A DNA stretch of 64,000 nt, taken from the NCBI RefSeq assembly GCF_024112395.2, contig NZ_CP078013.2:5146001-5210000 (forward strand), read 5' to 3'. Origin of the DNA: Pseudomonas pergaminensis. Its GTDB lineage: Bacteria; Pseudomonadota; Gammaproteobacteria; Pseudomonadales; Pseudomonadaceae. Numbering within the stretch: the first letter of the stretch is position 1; each line of letters starts with the position of its first letter. Shown here piece by piece: positions 37,515-45,514 of the stretch. A program made the position numbers and the translations under genes. Below the pieces are notes generated by a model. The model was given only the letters and a program-made list of their open reading frames with translations, was not told the origin of the DNA and searched no databases.

Positions 37515-38216
37515 ATGAAAACCACGCCTCCGCACCTCGCCCTGATCGGCGATTACAACCCCGATGTCATCGCCCACCAGGCCATCCCCGTGGCGCTGCA
37601 ACAGGCGGCCGAGAGCCTCGGCCTGGGGGTGCACGTGCGGTGGCTCGACACCGATAACCTGCCCCAATCACTGCATGACTTCGACGGTTTCTGGTGCGTC
37701 CCCGCCAGCCCTTACCGCGACACTGACGGCGCAATGCGGGCGATCCGGTTTGCCCGCGAGCAACGCCGACCGTTCCTCGGCACGTGCGGCGGTTTTCAGC
37801 ATGCCGTGCTGGAATACGCGCGCAATGTCCTGGGCTGGAAGGATGCCGAGCATGGCGAACTCGCGCCGCAGGCCAAGCGCGCCGTGATCGCGCCACTGAG
37901 CTGTGCCCTGGTGGAGGCCACCGACACCGTGCGCCTGGCACCCTACACCCGGATCGCCGAGGCCTATGGCACCCTGGATGTGCAGGAAGGTTATCGCTGC
38001 CGTTACGGCGTGAACCCCGAGTTCCTCGATGCCCTGCTCGAAGGCGACCTGATCCCCAGCGGCCATGATTCGGCTGGCGACCTGCGCGCGGTGGAACTGC
38101 TCGACCACCCGTTCTTCGTCGCCACCCTCTTCCAACCCGAACGCGCCGCGCTGCAAGGTATTACCCCGCCCTTGGCGATGGCCCTGCTCAAAGCTTGTCA
38201 GGCGACGTCCGAATGA
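37515..38216 (+). CDS. CTP-synthase C-terminal-like class I glutamine amidotransferase
   Basis: About 233 residues from the ATG at 37515 (a second ATG lies nine bases earlier). It is a stand-alone glutaminase domain related to the C-terminal half of CTP synthase, the group annotated 'CTP synthase C-terminal region-related (seleno)protein'. The nucleophile elbow is FLGTCGGFQHAVLEYARN, with Cys and not selenocysteine here. His/Glu partners are likely in DHPFFVATLFQPERAAL. No synthetase partner is adjacent. The next gene starts inside its stop codon (ATGA). Confidence 0.85.
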   Translation: MKTTPPHLALIGDYNPDVIAHQAIPVALQQAAESLGLGVHVRWLDTDNLPQSLHDFDGFWCVPASPYRDTDGAMRAIRFAREQRRPFLGTCGGFQHAVLEYARNVLGWKDAEHGELAPQAKRAVIAPLSCALVEATDTVRLAPYTRIAEAYGTLDVQEGYRCRYGVNPEFLDALLEGDLIPSGHDSAGDLRAVELLDHPFFVATLFQPERAALQGITPPLAMALLKACQATSE

Positions 38217-38584
38217 TCGCCCGCACACCTTCGCCGCCCTATTACGCGGTGATCTTCAGCTCACTGCGCACCGAAGGCGATCAAGGCTACGGCCAGGCGG
38301 CCAGCCGCATGCTGGAACTGGCGCGTGAACAACCGGGGTTCATCGGCGTGGAGTCCGCACGGGAAGACGGCCTGGGCATCACCGTGTCGTACTGGGAGAG
38401 TGAAGCGGCGATCCTGGCCTGGAAGCAGCAGGCCGAGCACCAGGCGGTGCGCGAACAGGGGCGCGCCACTTGGTACTCGGCCTTCCAGACCCGGGTATGC
38501 AAAGTCGAACGGGCCTACGATTCGACAAGCCCGCTCACCACAACAAGTACGCCTGCCAAAAAAAGCCGAGCGCCACAGGGCTAG
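38213..38584 (+). CDS. Antibiotic-biosynthesis-monooxygenase (ABM) domain protein
   Basis: 123 residues. A ferredoxin-like ABM fold (YYAVIFSSLRTEGDQGYGQAASRMLELA, GFIGVESAREDGLGITVSYWESEAAILAWKQ) is followed by ~25 unrelated C-terminal residues. It is translationally coupled to the amidotransferase upstream (ATGA). Many such proteins are small cofactor-free oxygenases or stress proteins. Its stop codon shares the CTAG with that of the convergent next gene. Confidence 0.85.
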   Translation: MIARTPSPPYYAVIFSSLRTEGDQGYGQAASRMLELAREQPGFIGVESAREDGLGITVSYWESEAAILAWKQQAEHQAVREQGRATWYSAFQTRVCKVERAYDSTSPLTTTSTPAKKSRAPQG

Positions 38585-38904
38585 CTCACCAGACTGCGCA
38601 ACGCACTGATCTGCGGGATCTCCACGCGCCGCATATACACCCGCAGCGGCTCGGTGATATTGATGCGGTCGTCGATGTTCTGGTCCAGCAGCAACTGGAT
38701 GCGTTCGCGGGACAGCGTCATGGTCTGCTCCGGGGCCGGTAGCCAGACGAATTCGGCGGTGGGGATGATGCCGTCATCGGCCACGTCCATGCCGAAGGAA
38801 TCTTCGCTGAAACGCACGATGTACTGGCCCGTCTTGCGGTTGAGGCCAACAAAACCGTGGAGTTGGTCGGCGGCCTGGCAGATAAGCTCGGAAGTGATGC
38901 GCAT
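38581..38904 (-). CDS. Conserved small protein of unknown function
   Basis: 107 residues from the ATG at 38904, seven bases after GAGG. I recognise no domain. It is hydrophilic with alternating strands (FVGLNRKTGQYIVRFSEDSFGMD) and no signal peptide. Upstream in-frame extension has no ribosome site. Confidence 0.7.
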   Translation of the reverse strand: MRITSELICQAADQLHGFVGLNRKTGQYIVRFSEDSFGMDVADDGIIPTAEFVWLPAPEQTMTLSRERIQLLLDQNIDDRINITEPLRVYMRRVEIPQISALRSLVS

Positions 38905-39136
38905 GGTAAACCTCACTGAAAAGTCCCACTGGGACTGGAAAGATGGTTTACACGCGTGGCGGGAAGTACCGCCCTCTGACGGGGCAGCTGCGGCCAAGAA
39001 TACTGCAATGCCTCCTTTAAAAACCCGAAAATTTTGCCCGTGCGCACGTTAATGTCGGTTTGGTGATAGCGCCTTTCGCAATCAATTGTTAAAAAGGAGG
39101 CCTTCTCAAAGCTACCTCCACGAAAGGACTTCGCAT

Positions 39137-40264
39137 ATGCCTGTCACGTTTACCAAGAGCGCCCTGCTGCTCGCCCTGATGCTCGGCCTTGGCCAGGCAC
39201 ATGCGCAAGACCCGATCAGCCCGGCTGAATTGGCGACAAACGAAGGCATTCCGTACCCGGCCGTGATCGCCCACCGTGGCGCGTCCTTTGATGCCCCCGA
39301 GTCCACCGCCGCCGCCTACAAGGTCGCCCGCGACCTGGGTGCCGATTACCTGGAAATGGACCTGCAGCGCAGCAAGGACGGCGTGCTGTTCGCCCTGCAT
39401 GACAACAACCTGCAGCGCACCACCGACGTGGCCACCAAGTTCCCCGACCGCAAGGACGCCCCGGCCAACGAGTTCACCTGGAAAGAACTGCAAACCCTCG
39501 ACGCCGGCAGCTGGTTCAACGCCGCCTACCCGGACCGCGCGCGCCCAGGTTTCGTCGGCCTGAAAATCCAGAGCCTGGACGACATCATCAAGATCGCCGA
39601 AGGCAACCCGCAGCACAAACCCGGCCTGTACATCGAAACCAAGGAGCCCAAGCAATTCCCGGGCATCGAAGCCGACCTCAAGAACAAGCTCCTGGACAAA
39701 GGCTGGCTGAGCTCCGCCGGCTCCAAGCTGGGCAAGAGCAACACCGGCGTCGGCCAGGGCAAGGGTCGCGTGGTGCTGCAAACTTTCGAAGTGGCGAGCC
39801 TGAAAGAGCTGCAGAAAGAAATGCCCAACACCCCGAAGATCCTGTTGCTGTGGGTGGGTGAAGGCAGCATCGAGCCGAAGAACAAGCAGACATTTGCTGA
39901 ATCCGGCGAAACCACCAAGGCCGCCTACTACGCCAAGCAAGAGCCGAAAGACGCGGCCGAGTTCGAAAAGTGGGTCGACGAAGCCAAGAGCCTTGGCGCC
40001 ATCGGCACCGGTCCCTCGGCTGAGCTGACAGACCACGGCGACCAGAGCTATTCGGACCTGGTCAAACCGGAAATGAACAAGCTGACCCACGACAAAGGCT
40101 TGCTGGTGCACGTCTACACCGTCGATGAGCCGGTGGACTTCGAGAAAGTGATGAAGGCCGGCGTCGATGGCATCTTCACCAACCGTGCCGCCGAACTGCT
40201 GAAGTTCTACAAGCGCTGGCCGTCGTCCAGCGTGCAGGACCTGCTGAACGACTATAAGTACTGA
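39137..40264 (+). CDS. glpQ: Periplasmic glycerophosphodiester phosphodiesterase
   Basis: 375 residues from the ATG at 39137 with AAGGA ahead. Signal peptide MPVTFTKSALLLALMLGLGQ...AHAQ. GDPD motifs: IAHRGASFDAPEST (catalytic His), DYLEMDLQRSKDGVLFALHD and IETKEP, then a C-terminal HVYTVDEPVDFEKVMKAGVDGIFT. It releases glycerol-3-phosphate from glycerophosphodiesters. An AraC gene follows with no spacer. Confidence 0.92.
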   Translation: MPVTFTKSALLLALMLGLGQAHAQDPISPAELATNEGIPYPAVIAHRGASFDAPESTAAAYKVARDLGADYLEMDLQRSKDGVLFALHDNNLQRTTDVATKFPDRKDAPANEFTWKELQTLDAGSWFNAAYPDRARPGFVGLKIQSLDDIIKIAEGNPQHKPGLYIETKEPKQFPGIEADLKNKLLDKGWLSSAGSKLGKSNTGVGQGKGRVVLQTFEVASLKELQKEMPNTPKILLLWVGEGSIEPKNKQTFAESGETTKAAYYAKQEPKDAAEFEKWVDEAKSLGAIGTGPSAELTDHGDQSYSDLVKPEMNKLTHDKGLLVHVYTVDEPVDFEKVMKAGVDGIFTNRAAELLKFYKRWPSSSVQDLLNDYKY

Positions 40265-40918
40265 GTGAAGGCCGAATGGTCAGGCCGCCTGTGGTTGGGG
40301 CGTGACTACGGCCTGATCGTCGGCGAGCTGGGGCGCACCGCGCCCCATGCGCACTACGCCCACCAGTTGATGGTCTGCCCCGGCGCGCCGATCACGGTCA
40401 GCCTGGAGGGGCAGGTCACTTCGGCCCATCGCCTGTTTATCCCGTCGCGACAGGCTCACGCCATTCTTGAAACTCAAGGTGAGGTCACGGTGCTGTATGC
40501 CGAACCTGCCGTGTTTGATATCGCCCCTCTGCTGCACCAGGACCTGTCGCTTGAGGCCTTGCGCCAACTCCCCCGGCGCAGCCTGGATGATCCGCGCCTG
40601 GCGCGTGCGCTCGCCGCACTGGATCAACAACTCACCGGCAAAGTGTCAGCCCAGGCCCTGGCCCAGGCCGCGCACCTGTCATTAAGCCAACTGGAGCGGC
40701 TGTTCTGCGATCAACTCGGCTTGCCCGTGCGCCGGCTGGTGCTGTGGCGACGGTTGCGCATCGCCCTGCAACTGGCGCTGGCTGGCGGCACATTGACCGA
40801 GGCCGCCCACGGCGCGGGCTTTGCTGATTCAGCGCATTTCTCGCGGACCATGAAGCAGTTGTTTGGTGTGACAGCGGCGGCCTCATTGCGCCAGCTGGAT
40901 GTTCAGCTGTTAACGTAA
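40265..40918 (+). CDS. AraC-family regulator
   Basis: 217 residues. It begins with GTG directly after the glpQ stop codon, so it is probably translated by coupling. A cupin-like N-terminal ligand domain precedes the C-terminal AraC HTH (LAQAAHLSLSQLERLFCDQLG ... EAAHGAGFADSAHFSRTMKQLFG). It overlaps the 3' end of the convergent sterol-desaturase gene. Confidence 0.82.
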   Translation: MKAEWSGRLWLGRDYGLIVGELGRTAPHAHYAHQLMVCPGAPITVSLEGQVTSAHRLFIPSRQAHAILETQGEVTVLYAEPAVFDIAPLLHQDLSLEALRQLPRRSLDDPRLARALAALDQQLTGKVSAQALAQAAHLSLSQLERLFCDQLGLPVRRLVLWRRLRIALQLALAGGTLTEAAHGAGFADSAHFSRTMKQLFGVTAAASLRQLDVQLLT

Positions 40919-41773
40919 ATCGTCCGGCAGTGGTGGTTCCTTGCTCAGGCCAACCGGCCTGAACGGATCACACAGCTGCGCCCCATACGCCCGCGGAAAA
41001 TCCGGCCGGCTGCCAATCCCCAAGTCCCCCGGCCCCATCCGATAGCCCTCGCGATAAAACGCCGTGCCCAGCAGCCAGTCCCACAGGTTGAAGAACAGCC
41101 CGAAATTCACATCTCCGGCGCGACCGTACTTCATGTGGTGAAACCGGTGCACCGGCGCCCAGGCGAACACCCAACGCAACGGCCCCAGGCGCATGTCGAC
41201 GTTGGAATGCTGCAACAGCAATTGCAGGGCAATGGCCAGCGCCAGCAGTTGTGCAACGTCCAAGGGAATACCCAGCAGGATCAACGGCAACAGACCTGCC
41301 GTGGCCTCGATCATCTGGTGCAGGGGGTGCTTCATCAAGCCGTTGAAGCCGTAGAGCCGCTGCACGCTGTGATGCACCGCATGCAGGCGCCACAGCGCGG
41401 CAATGCGGTGGCTGGCGTAATGCATCAAGGTGATACCGGCATCGGCCAGCACAATCGCCATCAGCAGTTGCTCCCACAGCGGCCAACCGCGCGGCCATAG
41501 GCCTTCAATCGCCAACAGCGCGGTAAGCCCCGGCAAGATCAACAAGCCCACGGCATTCAGGCTTTCATTGACGAGGGCGTGCAACGTGTCGCGCCGACGA
41601 TCGCCCAGGCTGCGATTCCACTGCGGTTCATAAGGCAACCACTGCTCCACCAGGAACGACACCCCAACCGCTGCAATGAACAGCAAAATCAGCGTGTCTG
41701 GCTGCCACAGTCCGCAGCCAATAAAGCCGAACAGAAATGCCGGCGCATAGATCCAACTCACTAACCGTTTCAT
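40910..41773 (-). CDS. Sterol desaturase/fatty acid hydroxylase-family membrane protein
   Basis: 287 residues with several membrane segments. The eight-histidine di-iron set is present: HYASH (HxxxH), HAVHHS (HxxHH), and HRFHH (HxxHH) near residue 205. The family hydroxylates or desaturates lipids or carotenoids; the substrate here is unknown. Confidence 0.9.
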   Translation of the reverse strand: MKRLVSWIYAPAFLFGFIGCGLWQPDTLILLFIAAVGVSFLVEQWLPYEPQWNRSLGDRRRDTLHALVNESLNAVGLLILPGLTALLAIEGLWPRGWPLWEQLLMAIVLADAGITLMHYASHRIAALWRLHAVHHSVQRLYGFNGLMKHPLHQMIEATAGLLPLILLGIPLDVAQLLALAIALQLLLQHSNVDMRLGPLRWVFAWAPVHRFHHMKYGRAGDVNFGLFFNLWDWLLGTAFYREGYRMGPGDLGIGSRPDFPRAYGAQLCDPFRPVGLSKEPPLPDDLR

Positions 41774-41928
41774 GCCGAGTCTCCCTTCAAGTGAGCCTCC
41801 AGCATGAAATCCCCCGCGCCTGGCGGATTGAACAAACTGCGCAACTGTTTGAATTAATTAAGGGTGAATTAAGTTGCGCTGGTTAATCTGGCCCCACTTA
41901 AACAGCTCACCAGAGAAGGACACACACC

Positions 41929-42237
41929 ATGAAAACCCTGACCGCTTTGTTCGCCGCTACCGCCCTGACCCTGACCGCCGGCCTGGCCCAGGCAGATATT
42001 CGCCCAGACCAGATTGAAGGCCTGCTCAAGTCCGGCGCAGTGATGCCTTTCGAAAAACTCAATGCTGCCGCCGTGGCCAAACACGCGGGTGCCACTATCA
42101 CTGACACCGAGTTGGACCACAACAACAGCGGCGTACTGGTCTACGAAGTCGACCTGACCGACACCGCCGGCAAGAAGTTTGAAGTGAAGCTCGATGCCAA
42201 GACCGGTGCTGTGCTGGAAGACAAGATCGACAGCTGA
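41929..42237 (+). CDS. Small periplasmic PepSY-domain protein
   Basis: 102 residues, AAGGA ahead. Signal peptide MKTLTALFAATALTLTAGLA, then a single PepSY domain (GVLVYEVDLTDTAGKKFEVKLDAKTGAVLEDK). PepSY domains often inhibit proteases or bind metals. A strong terminator follows. Confidence 0.88.
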   Translation: MKTLTALFAATALTLTAGLAQADIRPDQIEGLLKSGAVMPFEKLNAAAVAKHAGATITDTELDHNNSGVLVYEVDLTDTAGKKFEVKLDAKTGAVLEDKIDS

Positions 42238-42255
42238 GTCACCGCTTCATTCAAC

Positions 42256-42286
42256 GCCGCGCGCCTTCGGGTAGCGCGGCTTTTTT
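42256..42286 (+). terminator. Rho-independent terminator after the PepSY gene
   Basis: GCCGCGC stem with GCGCGGC and an 11-nt loop, running into TTTTTT. It lies 19 bp after the stop. Confidence 0.9.
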
Positions 42287-42410
42287 GTGCCCGCGCATAG
42301 GAAAATCCCCACTTAACGAATGAAATTACACCTACAACCCACAAGGTCGCTAAAATCCCACTCATTGGCCGGGGCATAACGCTCACCACCTTCCGGATCG
42401 AGAGTGCTGC

Positions 42411-43583
42411 ATGGGGCAAAAAGCCGCCGACATCGCCACCATTGGCCGCATCAGTGCCGTCCCCGCGATGCTCAAGGTCATCAGCGACATGACCGGCCTG
42501 CGCTTTGCCGCCGTAGCGCGGGTGACCGACGACACCTGGACCGCCTGCGCCGTGCTCGACCAACTGGACTTCGGCCTCGGTGTGGGCGGTGAACTGGACC
42601 TCACCACCACGATCTGCCACGAAATTCGCGGCTCCCATGTGTCCGTGGTAATCGACAAGGCCAGCGAAGACTCGCTCTACCACGACCACCACACCCCGCG
42701 CCTCTACCAATTCGAAAGCTACATTTCGGTTCCCGTGTTCCGCACCGACGGCAGGTTCTTCGGCACTATCTGCGCCCTCGACCCCAACCCGGCCGACCTG
42801 CGCAGCAGCAGCATCCAGTCGACCATGGAGTCATTCGCCCGGGTGCTGTCCCTGCAGATCGAAGCCGAGGAAGCCGCGCTTCACACCCAAGCGCAATTGC
42901 AGGAAGAGCGCGGCACCGCCGAACTGCGCGAGCAGTTCATTGCCGTGCTCGGCCACGACCTGCGCAACCCGCTGTTCGCGATCAACTTCGGTGCCGAGCG
43001 GCTGCTGCGCAAATTCCCCGACCCTGCCACCGACACCCTCGTACGCCATATCCTCGCCAGCGGTCGCCGCGCCGCGCAGTTGGTCGAAGACTTGCTGGAC
43101 TTTGCCCGTGGCCGCCTGGGCAGCGGCATCCCGCTGAACATCAGCGATTGCCTGGGTTTGCAGGAGGCCTTGCTGCATGTGGTCTCGGAAGTGCAAAGCG
43201 TGCACCCGCAACGGCTGATCCACGCGGACATCGGCGACCTGCAGGGCGTAAGTGGCGACCGCGACCGCCTGGCGCAGTTGCTCTCCAACCTGGTCGCGAA
43301 TGCCATCCACCATGGCCGTCACGAGGGGCCGGTGGAAGTCACGGCAAAGATCGAGCAAGGCCATTTCAACCTGACGGTCAAGAACCCCGGGCAAATCGAC
43401 GCATTGGCCTTGCCCCGCCTGTTCGAGCCCTACTCACGCCCCGCCAAGGACACACCCCAGGCCGGCCTGGGGCTGGGGTTGTATATCGTCAAGCAGATTG
43501 CCGACGCCCATGGCGGTGAATTGAGCGTCTCCACCAGCGCCGAGCACGGCACTGTATTTACGTTCCGCCTGCCAACGGCCTGA
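42411..43583 (+). CDS. GAF-domain sensor histidine kinase
   Basis: 390 residues. GAF domain at ~10-150, then the dimerisation/phosphoacceptor helix with the H-box AVLGHDLRNPLFAI (His near residue 184), then an HATPase_c domain with N-box LSNLVANAIHHG and G-box LGLGLYIVKQIADAHGG. No membrane segment, so cytoplasmic. No response regulator is adjacent, so its partner is unknown. Confidence 0.88.
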   Translation: MGQKAADIATIGRISAVPAMLKVISDMTGLRFAAVARVTDDTWTACAVLDQLDFGLGVGGELDLTTTICHEIRGSHVSVVIDKASEDSLYHDHHTPRLYQFESYISVPVFRTDGRFFGTICALDPNPADLRSSSIQSTMESFARVLSLQIEAEEAALHTQAQLQEERGTAELREQFIAVLGHDLRNPLFAINFGAERLLRKFPDPATDTLVRHILASGRRAAQLVEDLLDFARGRLGSGIPLNISDCLGLQEALLHVVSEVQSVHPQRLIHADIGDLQGVSGDRDRLAQLLSNLVANAIHHGRHEGPVEVTAKIEQGHFNLTVKNPGQIDALALPRLFEPYSRPAKDTPQAGLGLGLYIVKQIADAHGGELSVSTSAEHGTVFTFRLPTA

Positions 43584-43703
43584 TCAAGCGCCCAGGCGGG
43601 CCGTCAACTCAGTAAACGGTCACAAAACTGTCAAATCTCCTTGCAATGATTTGCGCATGCGAACCTGTAAAATCTCCTACGGGCGCTTCTCCTGCGAGCC
43701 CTC

Positions 43704-44726
43704 ATGAACCACAGCATTGACCACAGCCACCAGGACTCCGACCTGTTTGGCTTGCTTTACGGTTTCCGCTTTCGCCCCGGTGAAAAGGGCGAGCAGATCG
43801 ATTCAGCCACCGCGCTCCAGGCGCTGCGGCAACCAGACGACCCGGAAGAATTTTTGTGGCTGCACCTGAACCTCGCCCACGCGGCGTGCGAGCGCTGGAT
43901 GCAGGCAAACCTGGACCTGCCGGAAGAGTTCTTCGAAGCCCTGCATGAAGGCTCGCGTTCCACGCGCATCGAGCACGTCGACTCGGCATTGCTGGCGGTG
44001 GTCAACGACGTGGTGTTCAACTTCAGCAGCATGGTCTCGTCGGATATTTCCACGCTATGGGTCTGCGCCCGCAGTCGCTTGCTCATCAGCGCGCGCCTGC
44101 AACCGCTGCACTCGGTGGACAAGCTGCGCTCGTCGGTGAAAGCCGGTGAAAGCTTTCGCTCGCCGCTGGCCCTGCTGGTGCACCTGTTACGCGACCAGGG
44201 TGAAGTGCTGACCCAGATCGTGCGCAAGACCAGCATCAGCGTCGACCATATCGAAGACCAGTTGCTGTCTTCGCGCCTGTCTACCAACCGCGCCGAACTC
44301 GGTGCGGCGCGCCGGGTGCTGGTGCGCCTGCAACGCCTGCTGGCGCTGGAGCCGGGCTCGCTGCTGCGCCTGCTCAACCGGCCGCCACAGTGGCTGCAAA
44401 AGGAAGACGTGAAGGAGCTGCGCAAATCCACCGAGGAGTTTGCGCTGATCATCAACGACCTGATGGCCCTGGGCGAACGCATCAAGCTGTTGCAGGAAGA
44501 GATCGCCGCCAACCTTAACGAGCAAAGCAACCGCACGCTGTTCACCCTTACCGTGGTGACAGTGCTGGCGTTGCCCATCAACATCATCGCCGGCTTTTTT
44601 GGCATGAACGTGGGCGGAGTGCCGCTTTCCCAGGACCCGGAAGGCTTCTGGATATTGGTGGCGTTGGTGGCGACGTTCACGTTGATCGCCGGGCGGTGGG
44701 CGTTCCGCAAACGCAAAGACTATTAA
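43704..44726 (+). CDS. zntB: CorA-family divalent-metal transporter (ZntB-like)
   Basis: 340 residues. Large cytoplasmic N-terminal domain, then two C-terminal membrane helices with the GMN signature in AGFFGMNVGG. The family transports Mg, Co or Zn; the ZntB assignment is based on length and overall similarity. Confidence 0.85.
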   Translation: MNHSIDHSHQDSDLFGLLYGFRFRPGEKGEQIDSATALQALRQPDDPEEFLWLHLNLAHAACERWMQANLDLPEEFFEALHEGSRSTRIEHVDSALLAVVNDVVFNFSSMVSSDISTLWVCARSRLLISARLQPLHSVDKLRSSVKAGESFRSPLALLVHLLRDQGEVLTQIVRKTSISVDHIEDQLLSSRLSTNRAELGAARRVLVRLQRLLALEPGSLLRLLNRPPQWLQKEDVKELRKSTEEFALIINDLMALGERIKLLQEEIAANLNEQSNRTLFTLTVVTVLALPINIIAGFFGMNVGGVPLSQDPEGFWILVALVATFTLIAGRWAFRKRKDY

Positions 44727-44828
44727 CCCAGCCATTTAAGCCCCCCCTACAGCTGGAGGTTCCAGTTAAATCTCAAGGCTAAAGTAGCGGCACATTAAAA
44801 GACAAGCACATCACCTGAATGACAGGGA

Positions 44829-44850
44829 AGCGCCAACCCAAGTTGGCGCT
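44829..44850. other. Hairpin between convergent transporter and hypothetical genes
   Basis: AGCGCCAAC-CCAA-GTTGGCGCT, a perfect 9-bp stem with no T-run. Possibly a shared transcript end. Confidence 0.45.
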
Positions 44851-44866
44851 CATTAAAACATTCATT

Positions 44867-45214
44867 TCAGACCGATTTACTTTTCTTGCCCTCATTTAGC
44901 ACCATCACCGCCTCTGAGTGTTCCTCATTACCAAAAATCGTCACTGTGTAGTCGATTTTTTGCCAGCAGCACCGCACCGCGTAGGGAGGAATTTCAACCA
45001 GTACAGGGCCAGTATGTTCTGGACCGAGCACCACTGACTGGGCTGGATTTCCATCAATGTTTACCTTGACCGTAGTAAATCCAAACGTTGGGCGATTCTT
45101 AATTTCAGGAACAACAACCTCCAACCTATCAAAATGCCCTATCTGAACAGTTATACCGTACGCATTTGGAGAACCTTGAGGGATTTCAATTTGACGAAGT
45201 GTAGGAAAACTCAT
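44867..45214 (-). CDS. Small protein of unknown function in an AT-rich pocket
   Basis: 115 residues with GAGG ahead of the ATG. No recognised family. Beta-rich sequence with alternating hydrophobic residues (LEVVVPEIKNRPTFGFTTVKVNID, YTVTIFGNEEHSEAVMVL), no signal peptide, two adjacent Cys. The local base composition is lower in GC than the flanking genes, suggesting acquired DNA. A LexA-like sequence lies 73 bp upstream. The gap between this gene and the Pit gene (about 300 bp) contains nothing else I can identify. Confidence 0.7.
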   Translation of the reverse strand: MSFPTLRQIEIPQGSPNAYGITVQIGHFDRLEVVVPEIKNRPTFGFTTVKVNIDGNPAQSVVLGPEHTGPVLVEIPPYAVRCCWQKIDYTVTIFGNEEHSEAVMVLNEGKKSKSV

Positions 45215-45286
45215 GGCACATACCTCTTAACGTTAGTAAGACACAGGCTTCACCACGATTAGAACAACCCGACTAACAAGCGTCTA

Positions 45287-45302
45287 CTGTTAGAAATAAC
45301 AG
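45287..45302. promoter_or_regulatory. Second LexA-like palindrome
   Basis: CTGTTAGAAATAACAG fits CTGT-N8-ACAG up to one position (CTG-N10-CAG with fully symmetric arms CTGTTA/TAACAG). It is upstream of the small gene at 44867. Chance occurrence cannot be excluded. Confidence 0.3.
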
Positions 45303-45514
45303 GTACATGCGAGTACTCGTAAAACAATAAAACTAAAATAGTTAACGAGGCCGTATATGAGTCACACAACACTGCAATCCCCGCCTTCAAGACGCATTGT
45401 CCATAATCACAGCGCAAGGATCGCTTAATTCCAAAAACACTGACCTGTGGCAGCATCTCTGTAACATTCTGCAATGACTATGAACGACATCCTCCCCACA
45501 CTGGATGCCCCGGC

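Noticed and set aside
37515..38216. Selenocysteine reading in the CTP-synthase-like protein
   Set aside because: The nucleophile codon is a normal Cys codon, with no in-frame TGA.
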